A DNA stretch of 14,701 nucleotides from CAYVZZ01 sp964456185. Its GTDB lineage: Bacteria > Pseudomonadota > Gammaproteobacteria > Pseudomonadales > Alcanivoracaceae. The translations under genes were made by a program, and so were the position numbers. Positions 1 to 9,614 of this stretch are shown here, one piece after another. The notes under the pieces are model-generated. The model did no database searches and was not told the DNA's origin. It saw only the letters and a list, made by a program, of their open reading frames with translations. The DNA is taken from NCBI GenBank assembly GCA_964456185.1, contig CAYVZZ010000057.1:1-14701 (forward strand), read 5' to 3'. Positions within the stretch are counted from its first letter, which is position 1. Each line of letters opens with the position of its first letter.

Positions 1-2
1 GT

Positions 3-2561
3 AACTCCAGCTTCGCCATGCGTATCTGGATGCAGCCTGACAAGATGGCAGCGCTCAATATTACGCCGACCGATGTGTACAAAGCGCTGCAGGCCAATAA
101 CGTACTGTCGGCCGTGGGCAGCACCAAGGGCACCATGGTCAGTGTCAACCTGCGTGCCAATACCGACCTGAATAGCGTCGAAGGCTTCCGCAATATGGTG
201 GTGCGTGCCAAGGGCAATGCCATCGTGCGCCTGGATGACATTGCCAAGGTCGAGCTGGGTTCCGAGTCCTACTCTACGTCGGTGCGTTTTGATGGCCAAA
301 AAGCGACGTTTATGGGCATTAACATTGCCCCCGATGCGAACGCCCTAACGGTTATCGCCGATGTGCGCAAAGTGCTGAAGGCACAAATCGCTCCAGAGTT
401 GCCGCAGGGGCTCGATATGGCGGTGGTGTACGACAGCACCGAGTACATCGAAGACTCGATCAAAGAAGTGATCATGACCATTGTTGAGGCCTTGATCATT
501 GTTATTGTAGTGATTTATCTCTTCCTGGGGTCGGCACGCAGTGTCGCCATTCCGGCCGTCACCATGCCCTTGTCGTTGGTGGGTGCCCTCTTCCTGATGT
601 GGCTGATGGGCTTCTCGATCAATCTGCTCACCTTGCTGGCGATGGTGTTGGCCATCGGGCTGGTGGTCGATGATGCGATTATTGTGCTGGAGAATGTCCA
701 CCGACATATCGAGCTGGGCAAGAAACCCTTTGATGCCGCATTAATTGGTGCCCGCGAGCTGGCTTGGCCGGTTATTGCCATGACCACTACACTCATTGCA
801 GTTTTCTTGCCCATTGGTTTTCTGGGCGGCGTCACCGGTCAGTTGTTTACCGAGTTTGCCTTTTCCTTGGCGGGTGCCGTGCTGATCTCCGGGGTCGTGG
901 CCCTGACGCTGACACCGATGATGACTTCCAAAATGCTCAAGGGGCATAAAGACGGTCATACCCAAGGGCGTGTCGAAGAGTGGCTGGATAACAAGTTCGA
1001 GAAGCTACAGGTGTTCTATGTGCGCCGGTTGAGCAAGGCATTGGAAGGCCGTAGCGTTATTCTGGTGTTTGGCTTGATTGTCATTATCAGCTGTTATTTC
1101 TTGTTTATTACCGCTCGCTCCGAGCTGGCGCCCAAAGAAGATGTGGGCTTTGTGATTGCCATGTCCAAGGCGGATCCTTACGCCACCTTGGATTACATGG
1201 AGAAGTTCTCCCAGCAGCAAACCGACATGGCGTTGAATAATCCGTCTATCGCCAACGTCTTTCTGTTGAATGGCATTGGCGGCGGTGGTGCATCCGGTGC
1301 CAGCAACTCGGCGATTACCGGCTTTGTATTGAAGCCTTGGGATGAACGCACCAAGAGCACCTTTGAGGTACAGCAGGAAATCCAGCACAAGTTGAACCAA
1401 CAACCCGGTTTGCAGGTGATGGCCTTTATGCCGCCGCCACTGCCGACCTCTGGCGGGGGCATGCCGGTGCAGTTTGTGATTGGTACCACGGATACCAATC
1501 AAAACTTGAAGAAAATTGCCGATCAAGTGCTCGCTAAAGCGCGTGAAAGTAAGCAATTTATCATGATCAATACCAACCTGAAGATCGACAAACCTGTCGT
1601 CACCCTGATGATTGATCGTGATAAGGCGGCTACTTTAGGCCTTACCATGGCGCAAATCGGGCGTGAGTTGTCGGCCATGTTGGCCGGCGGCTATACCAAT
1701 TATTTCGCCCTTGCCAACCGCTCTTACAAGGTGATTCCGCAGGTCAAGCGAGACAAGCGCCTAACTGCCGAACAGTTAAAGAGTTACTACATTCGCACGC
1801 CAGGTGGCGAGATGATTCCGCTATCGACCCTGGTGAAGCTCAAGACGACTGTCGAACCGGAACAGTTGCACCACTTCCAGCAGCTTAACTCGGTGACCTT
1901 AAGTGGTGTGCCGCGACCGGGTGTCACCTTGGGTGAAGCGATTGGCGTGCTGCAACAGGCTGCAAAACAGGTGTTGCCGCCGGGATATACTGTGGACTAC
2001 GCCGGCCAGTCACGTCAGTTTGTGTATGAAGGAAGCGATTTGCTTGCCGTCTTCTTCTTCGCCCTGATCGTGATTTATCTGGTGTTGTCGGCACAGTTTG
2101 AATCGTTCCGCGACCCCTTGGTGATGTTGATTACCGTGCCCATGTCGATCTGCGGGGCGATGATTTTTGTTAGCTTGGGTGTAGCTACGCTCAACATCTA
2201 TACCGAGGTCGGGTTAGTGACGTTGATCGGCGTGATATCGAAACACGGTATTCTCATCGTAGAATTTGCCAACAAGCTGCAAGAAGACGGCCTAAGCAAA
2301 CTGCGCGCCATTGAAGAAGCCGCCTCGATTCGACTGCGTCCGGTGTTAATGACCACCGCCGCTTTGGTTCTTGCCATGGTGCCGCTATTAATCGCGTCAG
2401 GCCCCGGCGCAGGGGCGCGTTTTGCCATGGGCTTGGTGATTGCCGCCGGTATGTCCATCGGTACGCTCTTTACGCTGTTTGTGTTGCCGGCCATGTATCT
2501 CTTCATTGGCCGCGATTATGGCAACACCGGTACTGAGTTGCCTGAGGAAAGCGCCAATTGA
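3..2561 (+). CDS. RND multidrug efflux pump inner-membrane subunit, 5' partial
   Basis: This is the proton-driven inner-membrane subunit of an RND tripartite efflux pump (HAE1/AcrB-like). It would export drugs or other amphiphiles through a periplasmic adaptor and an outer-membrane channel. The reading frame is open to the window edge, so the ATG at 18 is internal; about 180 N-terminal residues are missing compared with AcrB (about 1,050). Visible parts are the TM3-TM6 block, including the relay aspartate pair in GLVVDDA (bases 669-674), a large periplasmic loop rich in Gly and Pro (about 1270-1460), and the C-terminal TM bundle. The TM10 lysine (ISKHGILIVEF, codon 2241) and TM11 arginine (RLRPVLM, codon 2337) match AcrB K940 and R971, so proton coupling looks intact. 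An adaptor gene probably lies upstream, outside the window. The substrate cannot be inferred. gmk follows after 57 bases with no visible terminator. Confidence 0.93.
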   Translation, partial: NSSFAMRIWMQPDKMAALNITPTDVYKALQANNVLSAVGSTKGTMVSVNLRANTDLNSVEGFRNMVVRAKGNAIVRLDDIAKVELGSESYSTSVRFDGQKATFMGINIAPDANALTVIADVRKVLKAQIAPELPQGLDMAVVYDSTEYIEDSIKEVIMTIVEALIIVIVVIYLFLGSARSVAIPAVTMPLSLVGALFLMWLMGFSINLLTLLAMVLAIGLVVDDAIIVLENVHRHIELGKKPFDAALIGARELAWPVIAMTTTLIAVFLPIGFLGGVTGQLFTEFAFSLAGAVLISGVVALTLTPMMTSKMLKGHKDGHTQGRVEEWLDNKFEKLQVFYVRRLSKALEGRSVILVFGLIVIISCYFLFITARSELAPKEDVGFVIAMSKADPYATLDYMEKFSQQQTDMALNNPSIANVFLLNGIGGGGASGASNSAITGFVLKPWDERTKSTFEVQQEIQHKLNQQPGLQVMAFMPPPLPTSGGGMPVQFVIGTTDTNQNLKKIADQVLAKARESKQFIMINTNLKIDKPVVTLMIDRDKAATLGLTMAQIGRELSAMLAGGYTNYFALANRSYKVIPQVKRDKRLTAEQLKSYYIRTPGGEMIPLSTLVKLKTTVEPEQLHHFQQLNSVTLSGVPRPGVTLGEAIGVLQQAAKQVLPPGYTVDYAGQSRQFVYEGSDLLAVFFFALIVIYLVLSAQFESFRDPLVMLITVPMSICGAMIFVSLGVATLNIYTEVGLVTLIGVISKHGILIVEFANKLQEDGLSKLRAIEEAASIRLRPVLMTTAALVLAMVPLLIASGPGAGARFAMGLVIAAGMSIGTLFTLFVLPAMYLFIGRDYGNTGTELPEESAN

Positions 2562-2618
2562 CGTTGCGTAAGCACATGGCTAGGCTTGCCACACAGTGTC
2601 ATTGCGACAGGAAAAACT

Positions 2619-3248
2619 ATGACCATAGCCCGCGGTAAGCTCTACACCGTATCGGCACCATCGGGTGCCGGTAAAACCAGCCTCGTCAATGCCTTGCTGG
2701 AACGCCAAGCGTCACTGGTAATGTCGGTGTCCTATACGACGCGTCCTCAGCGACCGGGCGAGATCGACGGCGTCAATTATCATTTCGTCGATAGGGCAGC
2801 GTTTGTGCAGCGTGTGGAAGACGGCGATTTTCTGGAGCATGCCGAGGTCTTTGGCAACTTGTATGGCACCAGCCGTAGCCAAGTCGAACAAGAACTGGCG
2901 GAAGGTAAAGACGTTATCTTGGAAATTGATTGGCAGGGTGCCGAGCAAGTCAGGCGTTTGTTGCCTGATACCGTGGGCATTTTCATTTTGCCGCCTTCTT
3001 TGGCGGTGTTGGAACAGCGTTTGCGTGGCCGCGATGCCGATAGCGATGACGTTATCGCTACCCGTTTGGCCGGTGCCCGCGAAGAGCTCAGCCATTATGT
3101 GGAAGCCAATTATTTGGTGGTGAATGACCAGTTCGATACCGCATTAAGCGAGTTGCAAGCTATCCTCACCGCTGAGCGTCTTGCCAGCAAGCCTCAGCAG
3201 CAACGTCATGCCGACCTGCTGTTAGATTTGTTGGACAGCAATGCCTAG
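2619..3248 (+). CDS. gmk: Guanylate kinase
   Basis: Cytoplasmic guanylate kinase converts GMP (or dGMP) and ATP to GDP and ADP, an essential step in guanine nucleotide supply. The P-loop SAPSGAGKT is at residues 12-20. The GMP-binding segment with SYTTRPQRPGE and GVNYHF lies at about residues 38-56, and the lid region with LRGRDADSDD follows. The open frame extends to a TTG at 2586, but I chose the ATG at 2619. It has AGGA seven bases upstream, begins MTIARGKLYTVSAPSG like other Gmk proteins, and gives 209 residues against 207 in E. coli. Its position ahead of rpoZ and spoT is the usual gammaproteobacterial order and links GTP supply to (p)ppGpp metabolism. Nothing about it looks altered. Confidence 0.97.
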   Translation: MTIARGKLYTVSAPSGAGKTSLVNALLERQASLVMSVSYTTRPQRPGEIDGVNYHFVDRAAFVQRVEDGDFLEHAEVFGNLYGTSRSQVEQELAEGKDVILEIDWQGAEQVRRLLPDTVGIFILPPSLAVLEQRLRGRDADSDDVIATRLAGAREELSHYVEANYLVVNDQFDTALSELQAILTAERLASKPQQQRHADLLLDLLDSNA

Positions 3249-3249
3249 G

Positions 3250-3278
3250 TTGCTTTCTATACGACAGCTGCCTAAAAT
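3250..3278 (+). promoter_or_regulatory. Predicted sigma70 promoter of rpoZ
   Basis: A TTGCTT -35 element (3250-3255) and a TAAAAT -10 element (3273-3278) are separated by 17 bases. Transcription would start near 3285, just ahead of the AGGAG ribosome site at 3292-3296. The -35 starts two bases after the gmk stop codon, so rpoZ could be transcribed independently of gmk. This is a prediction from sequence match only. Confidence 0.5.
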
Positions 3279-3305
3279 AGCGGCCTTATTCAGGAGAGAG
3301 TCAAA

Positions 3306-3569
3306 ATGGCACGAGTCACTGTAGAAGATTGTCTGGAAAAAGTAGATAACCGCTTCGACTTGGTTTTAGTGGCCGGTAAGCGCGCCCGTCAATTGCAAAG
3401 TGGCGGCAAAGATCCGCACATTGCATGGGACAACGACAAGCCGACCGTGGTGGCACTGCGCGAAATCGCCGAAGGCTATGTAACACCTGAAACGGTAGAT
3501 AAAACTACGCCGGATGCCGACGACATTATCGACGAGTTGGCAATGCTGACTGATACACTGGGTGACTAA
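3306..3569 (+). CDS. rpoZ: DNA-directed RNA polymerase omega subunit
   Basis: Omega is the small RNA polymerase subunit that helps fold and hold beta-prime. In E. coli it also forms part of ppGpp binding site 1. The 87-residue product starts MARVTVEDCLEKVDNRFDLV, which is almost the family signature. It continues with RARQLQSGGKDP and NDKPTVVALREIAEGYV, then ends in the usual acidic, poorly conserved tail. The AGGAG site at 3292-3296 supports the ATG at 3306. It lies between gmk and spoT as in Pseudomonas and E. coli, has its own predicted promoter, and is followed at once by a strong terminator, so it may largely be a single-gene transcript. Length is normal for the family. Confidence 0.97.
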   Translation: MARVTVEDCLEKVDNRFDLVLVAGKRARQLQSGGKDPHIAWDNDKPTVVALREIAEGYVTPETVDKTTPDADDIIDELAMLTDTLGD

Positions 3570-3602
3570 CCTTTTCACCTATTAAATTGCCCGAAAGTAT
3601 AC

Positions 3603-3628
3603 AAAAACCGGCCTAGTGCCGGTTTTTT
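3603..3628 (+). terminator. Intrinsic terminator after rpoZ
   Basis: A perfect 10-bp inverted repeat, AAAAACCGGC (3603-3612) and GCCGGTTTTT (3618-3627), encloses the 5-base loop CTAGT and runs into a T tract (3623-3628). This is a textbook rho-independent terminator. Because the left arm starts with five A, it could also act on the opposite strand. It separates rpoZ from spoT and ends only 11 bases before the outermost spoT start. Confidence 0.88.
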
Positions 3629-3638
3629 CGTCTGGGGG

Positions 3639-5834
<2,196 letters not shown>

Positions 5835-5900
5835 ATCAACGCACTTGTGGTAAGGTATTTGCTTCTTCGAATTGAACAGTAACCCATACGGAAGATCAAC

Positions 5901-6287
5901 ATGCCAAACCGTTCTGTTATCTCTACCGGCCAAGCGCCTGATGCCATCGGTCCCTATTCACAGGCCATTAAAGCCGGTGGCACCGTTTATCTGAGCGGAC
6001 AAATTGCCCTCGACCCGGAAACCGGCGAGCTGGTGAATGATTCCGTAGAAGCAGAAGCTAAACAGGTGTTCAGCAATCTGAAAGCCGTGTGCGAAGCTGC
6101 TGGCGGCAGCCTCGAACAGGTGGTGAAATTCAATATTTACCTAACCGATCTGGGCAACTTTGGCCTAGTTAACGACATCATGAAAACCTTACTTGAGGCA
6201 CCCTACCCGGCACGCGCCACCCTGGGCATTGCCAGCCTGCCCAAGGGGGCACGTGTGGAAATCGATGCCATCTTGGTGATCGATTAA
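5901..6287 (+). CDS. ridA: RidA family reactive enamine/imine deaminase
   Basis: RidA (YjgF/YER057c/UK114 family) hydrolyses reactive 2-aminoacrylate and related imines released by PLP enzymes such as threonine dehydratase, protecting PLP enzymes in the cytoplasm. The 128-residue product matches the E. coli length. It carries IGPYSQAI near the N-terminus and PARATLGIASLPKGARVEID near the C-terminus. The catalytic Arg is R105 and the conserved Glu is E120, the same numbers as in E. coli RidA. The position of E. coli C107 is a Thr here. A GGAAG site (5890-5894) supports the ATG. It follows spoT by 66 bases, the usual gmk-rpoZ-spoT-ridA order in pseudomonads. It converges on ahpF. Confidence 0.96.
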   Translation: MPNRSVISTGQAPDAIGPYSQAIKAGGTVYLSGQIALDPETGELVNDSVEAEAKQVFSNLKAVCEAAGGSLEQVVKFNIYLTDLGNFGLVNDIMKTLLEAPYPARATLGIASLPKGARVEIDAILVID

Positions 6288-6296
6288 TGGCCTATA

Positions 6297-6319
6297 CGAA
6301 GCGGCTTTACGCCGCTTCG
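6297..6319. terminator. Hairpin between convergent ridA and ahpF
   Basis: CGAAGCGGC (6297-6305) and GCCGCTTCG (6311-6319) form a perfect 9-bp stem with loop TTTAC. It sits at the meeting point of two convergent genes and covers the last codons and the TAA stop (6307-6309) of ahpF. Neither side has a long T tract (GTTTCG on the plus side), so it may stop or stabilise both transcripts rather than act as a strong intrinsic terminator. Confidence 0.5.
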
Positions 6320-7890
6320 GTTTCGTCCGTGGGTTCCGACCGAATCAGATAATCAAAGGCACTGAGGGCGGCCGTTGAGCCTGCGCCCATGGCAATGACA
6401 ATCTGCTTGTAGGGCACAGTGGTGGCATCCCCCGCCGCAAAGACGCCCGGCAGGCTGGTGGCACCTCGTTCATCGATGATGATTTCCCCGCGTTCCGTCA
6501 AATCCAGCGTGCCTTTTAGCCATTCGGTGTTGGGTAGCAAGCCGATTTGCACAAAGGTGCCGTCTAGCGCCAGTTCATGGCTGTCACCGCTTTGACGGTC
6601 GGTATAACGCAGGCCGTTCATGCGCTTGTCGTCGCCCAATACCTCGGTGGTTTGGGCGTTAACAATTATGTCCACATTGTCGAGGCTTTGCAGCTTGCGC
6701 TGTAGTACCTGATCGGCGCGTAGCTGGCTGTCAAACTCGATTAAAGTGACGTGCTTGACGATGCCTGCTAGGTCAATGGCCGCCTCGGCACCTGAGTTGC
6801 CGCCGCCAATTACCGCCACTTTTTTACCCTTGTAAAGCGGGCCGTCACAGTGTGGGCAGTAGGCCACGCCCTTGTTGCGGTAGGTGTCTTCACCAGGCAC
6901 GTTCATTTGTCGCCAGCGCGCGCCGGTGGACAAGATGACGCTTTTCGATTTCAAGGTCGCACCGTTTTCCAGCTCGACTTCAACTAAACCGCTGGTGGAT
7001 TCATCGGCGGGAATCAAGCGTTTGGCCGTCTGCAAGTTCATGATATCCACGTCGTAATCACGCACATGGGATTCCAGTGCGGCACCCAGCTTGGGCCCTT
7101 CGGTGTAGTTCACGGAAATAAAGTTTTCGATGGCCATCGTATCCAGCACTTGGCCACCAAAGCGCTCGGCGGCCACGCCGGTACGAATGCCTTTGCGTGC
7201 TGCATAAATGGCAGCGGACGCTCCAGCCGGGCCACCGCCCACAACCAATACATCCAACGCGTCCTTGGCACGGATTTTTTCGGCCTCGCGTTCACTAGCG
7301 CCGTCATCCAGTCGGGCAACAATCTGCTCGACGGTCATACGGCCAGTATCAAACACCTCGCCGTTCAATAGCACGGTGGGCACCGACATAATCTCGTGTT
7401 GGGCGACTTCATCCTGAAACAAAGCGCCGTCGATGGCCGTGTGGCGAATGCGCGGATTAAGAATGCTAATCAGGTTGAGCGACTGCACGGTTTCCGGGCA
7501 GTTCTGGCAAGACAAGGACATGAAAGTCGTAAACTGGTAATCGCCTTCCAGCTGCTGAATCTGCTCGGCCAGTTCCTCGTCGATTTTTGCCGGATGGCCA
7601 CCCACTTGCAGCAGCGCCAAGACCAGTGAGCTAAATTCGTGTCCCAGCGGGATACCGGCAAAGGTAACCTTTTCATCACTGCCGCTGCGGGCAATAACAA
7701 ACGACGGTGCGCGCTCTGCTTGGCCGTCATTCCGGTAGCTCACCTTGTCGCCCAGTTCGGCGATGGTGTTAAGCAGCTCATCCAGCTCTTTTGATTTGGC
7801 GCTGTCATCCAGCGTGGCGACCAATTCGATGGGGGTAACGATTTTTTCCATGTAGGCCTTGAGTTGGCCTTGCATTGCCTTGTCCAGCAT
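6307..7890 (-). CDS. ahpF: Alkyl hydroperoxide reductase subunit F
   Basis: AhpF is the NADH-dependent flavoprotein disulfide reductase that re-reduces AhpC. The 527-residue product (E. coli 521) has an N-terminal double thioredoxin-like domain with CQNC (C128, C131). This is followed by a thioredoxin-reductase-like module: FAD-binding VVGGGPAG (about 216-223), the catalytic pair YCPHC (C345, C348) and NAD-binding VIGGGNSG (about 360-367). C345/C348 have the same numbering as in E. coli. The frame opens at 7917, but I chose the ATG at 7890. It has a GGAGA site just upstream and begins MLDKAMQGQLKAYMEK like known AhpF. It lies 81 bases downstream of ahpC with a hairpin between, and is probably OxyR-controlled through the ahpC promoter. 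All redox cysteines are intact. Confidence 0.97.
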   Translation of the reverse strand: MLDKAMQGQLKAYMEKIVTPIELVATLDDSAKSKELDELLNTIAELGDKVSYRNDGQAERAPSFVIARSGSDEKVTFAGIPLGHEFSSLVLALLQVGGHPAKIDEELAEQIQQLEGDYQFTTFMSLSCQNCPETVQSLNLISILNPRIRHTAIDGALFQDEVAQHEIMSVPTVLLNGEVFDTGRMTVEQIVARLDDGASEREAEKIRAKDALDVLVVGGGPAGASAAIYAARKGIRTGVAAERFGGQVLDTMAIENFISVNYTEGPKLGAALESHVRDYDVDIMNLQTAKRLIPADESTSGLVEVELENGATLKSKSVILSTGARWRQMNVPGEDTYRNKGVAYCPHCDGPLYKGKKVAVIGGGNSGAEAAIDLAGIVKHVTLIEFDSQLRADQVLQRKLQSLDNVDIIVNAQTTEVLGDDKRMNGLRYTDRQSGDSHELALDGTFVQIGLLPNTEWLKGTLDLTERGEIIIDERGATSLPGVFAAGDATTVPYKQIVIAMGAGSTAALSAFDYLIRSEPTDETEAA

Positions 7891-7934
7891 GACGATTCTC
7901 CGGCGCTTTTGGCGCATTCATTATGGAAAATGGG

Positions 7935-7962
7935 GGCTACCCCGGAGTAAACCGGAGTAGCC
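7935..7962 (-). terminator. Hairpin between ahpC and ahpF (attenuator or processing site)
   Basis: In the minus-strand transcript GGCUACUCCGG pairs with CCGGGGUAGCC over 11 positions, with one G-U wobble and a 6-base loop UUUACU. The stem is followed by CCCAUUUUCC, a weak U stretch. It lies 9 bases after the ahpC stop and 44 bases before the ahpF start. A partial terminator or mRNA-stabilising stem here would let ahpC be expressed well above ahpF, as the enzyme pair requires. The exact role is inferred. Confidence 0.6.
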
Positions 7963-7971
7963 AGTTTGGCG

Positions 7972-8535
7972 TTAGATCTTGCCAACCAGGTCGAGAGAAG
8001 GTGCCAGGGTGTCTTCGCCTTCTTCCCACTTGGCCGGGCAGACTTCGTTGGGGTGTGCAGCCACATACTGTGCGGCTTTGATCTTGCGCAGCAATTCAAC
8101 GGCGTTACGCCCTACGCCACCGGCGTTGATTTCGATGATCTGGATTTTGCCTTCCGGATCGATGACGAAAGTACCGCGGTCGGCCACACCGTCTTCCTCA
8201 ATCAGCACGTCAAAGTTGCGCGCCAGGGTGTGAGTCGGGTCGCCCACCATGGTGTATTCAATTTTGCCAATGGCATCCGAGCTGTCGTGCCAAGCCTTGT
8301 GCGAGAAGTGGGTGTCGGTGGATACCGAGTAGATTTCCACGCCCAGCTTTTGGAACTCGGCATAGTTGTCGGCCAGGTCTTCCAGCTCGGTGGGGCACAC
8401 AAAGGTGAAGTCCGCCGGATAGAAGAAAACCACCGACCACTGGCCTTTCAGGTCAGCATCGCTGACTTCGATGAACTCGCCTTTTTTGAAGGCTTGTGCT
8501 TTAAACGGCTTGATTTCAGTATTGATGAAGGACAT
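7972..8535 (-). CDS. ahpC: Alkyl hydroperoxide reductase subunit C (2-Cys peroxiredoxin)
   Basis: AhpC is a typical 2-Cys peroxiredoxin of the cytoplasm that reduces hydrogen peroxide, organic hydroperoxides and peroxynitrite; AhpF recycles it. The product has 187 residues, as in E. coli. The peroxidatic cysteine is C47 in FYPADFTFVCPTE and the resolving cysteine is C166 in HPNEVCPAKW. GGVGRN (139-144) corresponds to the loop motif of sensitive peroxiredoxins. The frame extends to 8574, but the ATG at 8535 begins MSFINTEIKPFKAQAF like E. coli AhpC and has AAGGAA upstream, so I chose it. It is the first gene of ahpC-ahpF and is divergent from oxyR. A predicted promoter and OxyR-type site lie in the shared gap. 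The gene is complete and unaltered. Confidence 0.98.
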   Translation of the reverse strand: MSFINTEIKPFKAQAFKKGEFIEVSDADLKGQWSVVFFYPADFTFVCPTELEDLADNYAEFQKLGVEIYSVSTDTHFSHKAWHDSSDAIGKIEYTMVGDPTHTLARNFDVLIEEDGVADRGTFVIDPEGKIQIIEINAGGVGRNAVELLRKIKAAQYVAAHPNEVCPAKWEEGEDTLAPSLDLVGKI

Positions 8536-8579
8536 AGCGTCTTTCCTTATCAGAGAGTGAATGAAATGTGACAAGGCCT

Positions 8580-8607
8580 AGTCTAGTCATTGGTTGTTAT
8601 TAGACAA
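8580..8607 (-). promoter_or_regulatory. Predicted ahpC promoter
   Basis: On the minus strand a TTGTCT -35 element (8607-8602) and a TAGACT -10 element (8585-8580) are 16 bases apart, each matching consensus at four of six positions. A weak promoter is expected for an activator-dependent gene. The -35 lies directly next to the span an OxyR tetramer would cover (8608-8644). The start of transcription would be near 8573, giving a leader of about 37 bases. Confidence 0.4.
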
Positions 8608-8626
8608 ATTGATTGTTTGGTTCACA

Positions 8627-8655
8627 TTGATAGCTTGGGTCTATCAGAGTAGGCT
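8627..8655 (+). promoter_or_regulatory. Possible oxyR promoter overlapping the OxyR site
   Basis: TTGATA (8627-8632, five of six matches to the -35 consensus) is followed after 17 bases by TAGGCT (8650-8655, three of six). The -35 lies inside the left arm of the OxyR palindrome, so OxyR binding there would block its own transcription, as known for E. coli oxyR. The -10 is poor, so this is a weak prediction. Confidence 0.3.
8628..8646. promoter_or_regulatory. OxyR-type binding site in the ahpC-oxyR gap
   Basis: TGATAG (8628-8633) and CTATCA (8641-8646) are perfect inverted arms around 7 bases. The core ATAG-N7-CTAT matches one half of the known OxyR consensus (ATAGnTnnnAnCTAT) including the inner T, but not the inner A, which is G here. 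Seven bases away, toward ahpC, 8608-8622 is a much poorer second half. Together they span 37 bp, the usual OxyR tetramer footprint. Its location between a target gene and oxyR itself supports the assignment. Confidence 0.7.
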
Positions 8656-8687
8656 GGGTGTTATTGTGGTTACCTTCTGGCAGAGTT

Positions 8688-9605
8688 ATGCAATTAACTA
8701 AATTTCCCTTTACGCTTCGGCAGTTGCAATATGTGGTGGCTGTCGCCAAACACCTGAGTTTTCATAAAGCGTCGCAGGCTTGTCATGTGTCGCAACCTTC
8801 GCTGAGCACGCAAATTGCCCAAATGGAGGATGTGTTGGGGGTGCCTTTATTCGAGCGCGATCGTCGTCGCGTATTGGTGACGCCCACCGGACAGAAAATT
8901 GTCGAGCGGGCGCAATATATTCTGCGTGAAAGCGAGGATCTAGTGGAATGCGCCCGGCGGGCGGCCGACCCTTTTTCGGGCACCTTGCGCATCGGGGTCA
9001 TTCCGACGATATCGCCCTATTTGCTACCACGCTTGGCGGGAGCCTTTCGTCAGGCTTATCCGCAGCTCACCGTGCGCTGGACAGAAGACAAAACCGAGGT
9101 GCTAATCGAGCGCCTGGATAATGGCACGCTGGACGCCGCCTTGTTGGCATTGGAGGCGGATATCGGAGACGTGGAATATGATTGGGTGGGTGACGACCCC
9201 TTTGTGTTGGCGACGTCAAAAGGGCATCCACTAGGAAGCAAAAAGGCCGCTGCCTGCCAAGAGGAGCTGGACCACGAAGATGTGCTGCTACTGGACGACG
9301 GCCACTGCTTCCGCGATCAGGCTCTGGCGGTTTGTGCCAATGCACGCGCACACGAGCTGGAGTTTCGCGCCACCAGTTTGTCGACCCTGGCACAGATGGT
9401 GGCGGCCGGTTCCGGGGTGACGCTTTTGCCGCAACTGGCCGTGGATACCGAAACCAAACGCGCGGATTTGTGTATCCGGCAATTTAAGCAACCCGCGCCC
9501 AAGCGGACGTTGGCGTTGGTCAGGCGTCGTGGCTCACCCTTGGCACCGGCGTTAAAACAACTCGCCGAGACCGCGAAGCAGGCGTATTCGGCTACACCGC
9601 CATAA
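8688..9605 (+). CDS. oxyR: LysR-family hydrogen peroxide sensor OxyR
   Basis: OxyR is a tetrameric LysR-type regulator that forms a disulfide on exposure to peroxide and then activates ahpC, katG and similar genes. An N-terminal winged helix-turn-helix is visible at about residues 8-67 (FTLRQLQYVV, CHVSQPSLSTQIAQME, RVLVTPTG). The effector domain follows, with the redox pair C207 and C216 in DGHCFRDQALAVC. Their nine-residue spacing equals E. coli C199/C208. I chose ATG 8688, giving 305 residues, the E. coli length; the frame also has an upstream GTG (8658) and TTG (8664), and the ribosome site is weak for all of them. It is divergent from its likely target ahpC, with an OxyR-type site between. 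It converges on serB, the stops lying nine bases apart. Confidence 0.93.
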   Translation: MQLTKFPFTLRQLQYVVAVAKHLSFHKASQACHVSQPSLSTQIAQMEDVLGVPLFERDRRRVLVTPTGQKIVERAQYILRESEDLVECARRAADPFSGTLRIGVIPTISPYLLPRLAGAFRQAYPQLTVRWTEDKTEVLIERLDNGTLDAALLALEADIGDVEYDWVGDDPFVLATSKGHPLGSKKAAACQEELDHEDVLLLDDGHCFRDQALAVCANARAHELEFRATSLSTLAQMVAAGSGVTLLPQLAVDTETKRADLCIRQFKQPAPKRTLALVRRRGSPLAPALKQLAETAKQAYSATPP

Positions 9606-9614
9606 GTAATCGCG

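Noticed and set aside
18..20. ATG at 18 as the start of the RND gene
   Set aside because: The frame is open back to base 3 (NSSFA before the Met), and the following residues match AcrB near position 185. The ATG is internal to a gene cut by the window edge.
8578..8605. CTAGT tandem repeat and GTCTA...TAGAC inverted repeat in the ahpC leader as a second regulatory site
   Set aside because: Arms are short with a 15-base loop, and the bases are already explained as -10 and -35 parts of the predicted ahpC promoter.
8658..8687. GTG 8658 as the oxyR start
   Set aside because: It would add ten residues beyond the 305 of E. coli OxyR and has no better ribosome site. It also falls close to or downstream of the predicted promoter elements, so ATG 8688 is preferred.
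9067..9393. 108-codon frame on the minus strand inside oxyR, and similar frames of 60-180 codons opposite other genes
   Set aside because: They lie opposite or out of frame within well-supported genes, have no ribosome site or recognisable domain, and show the odd composition expected of shadow frames.
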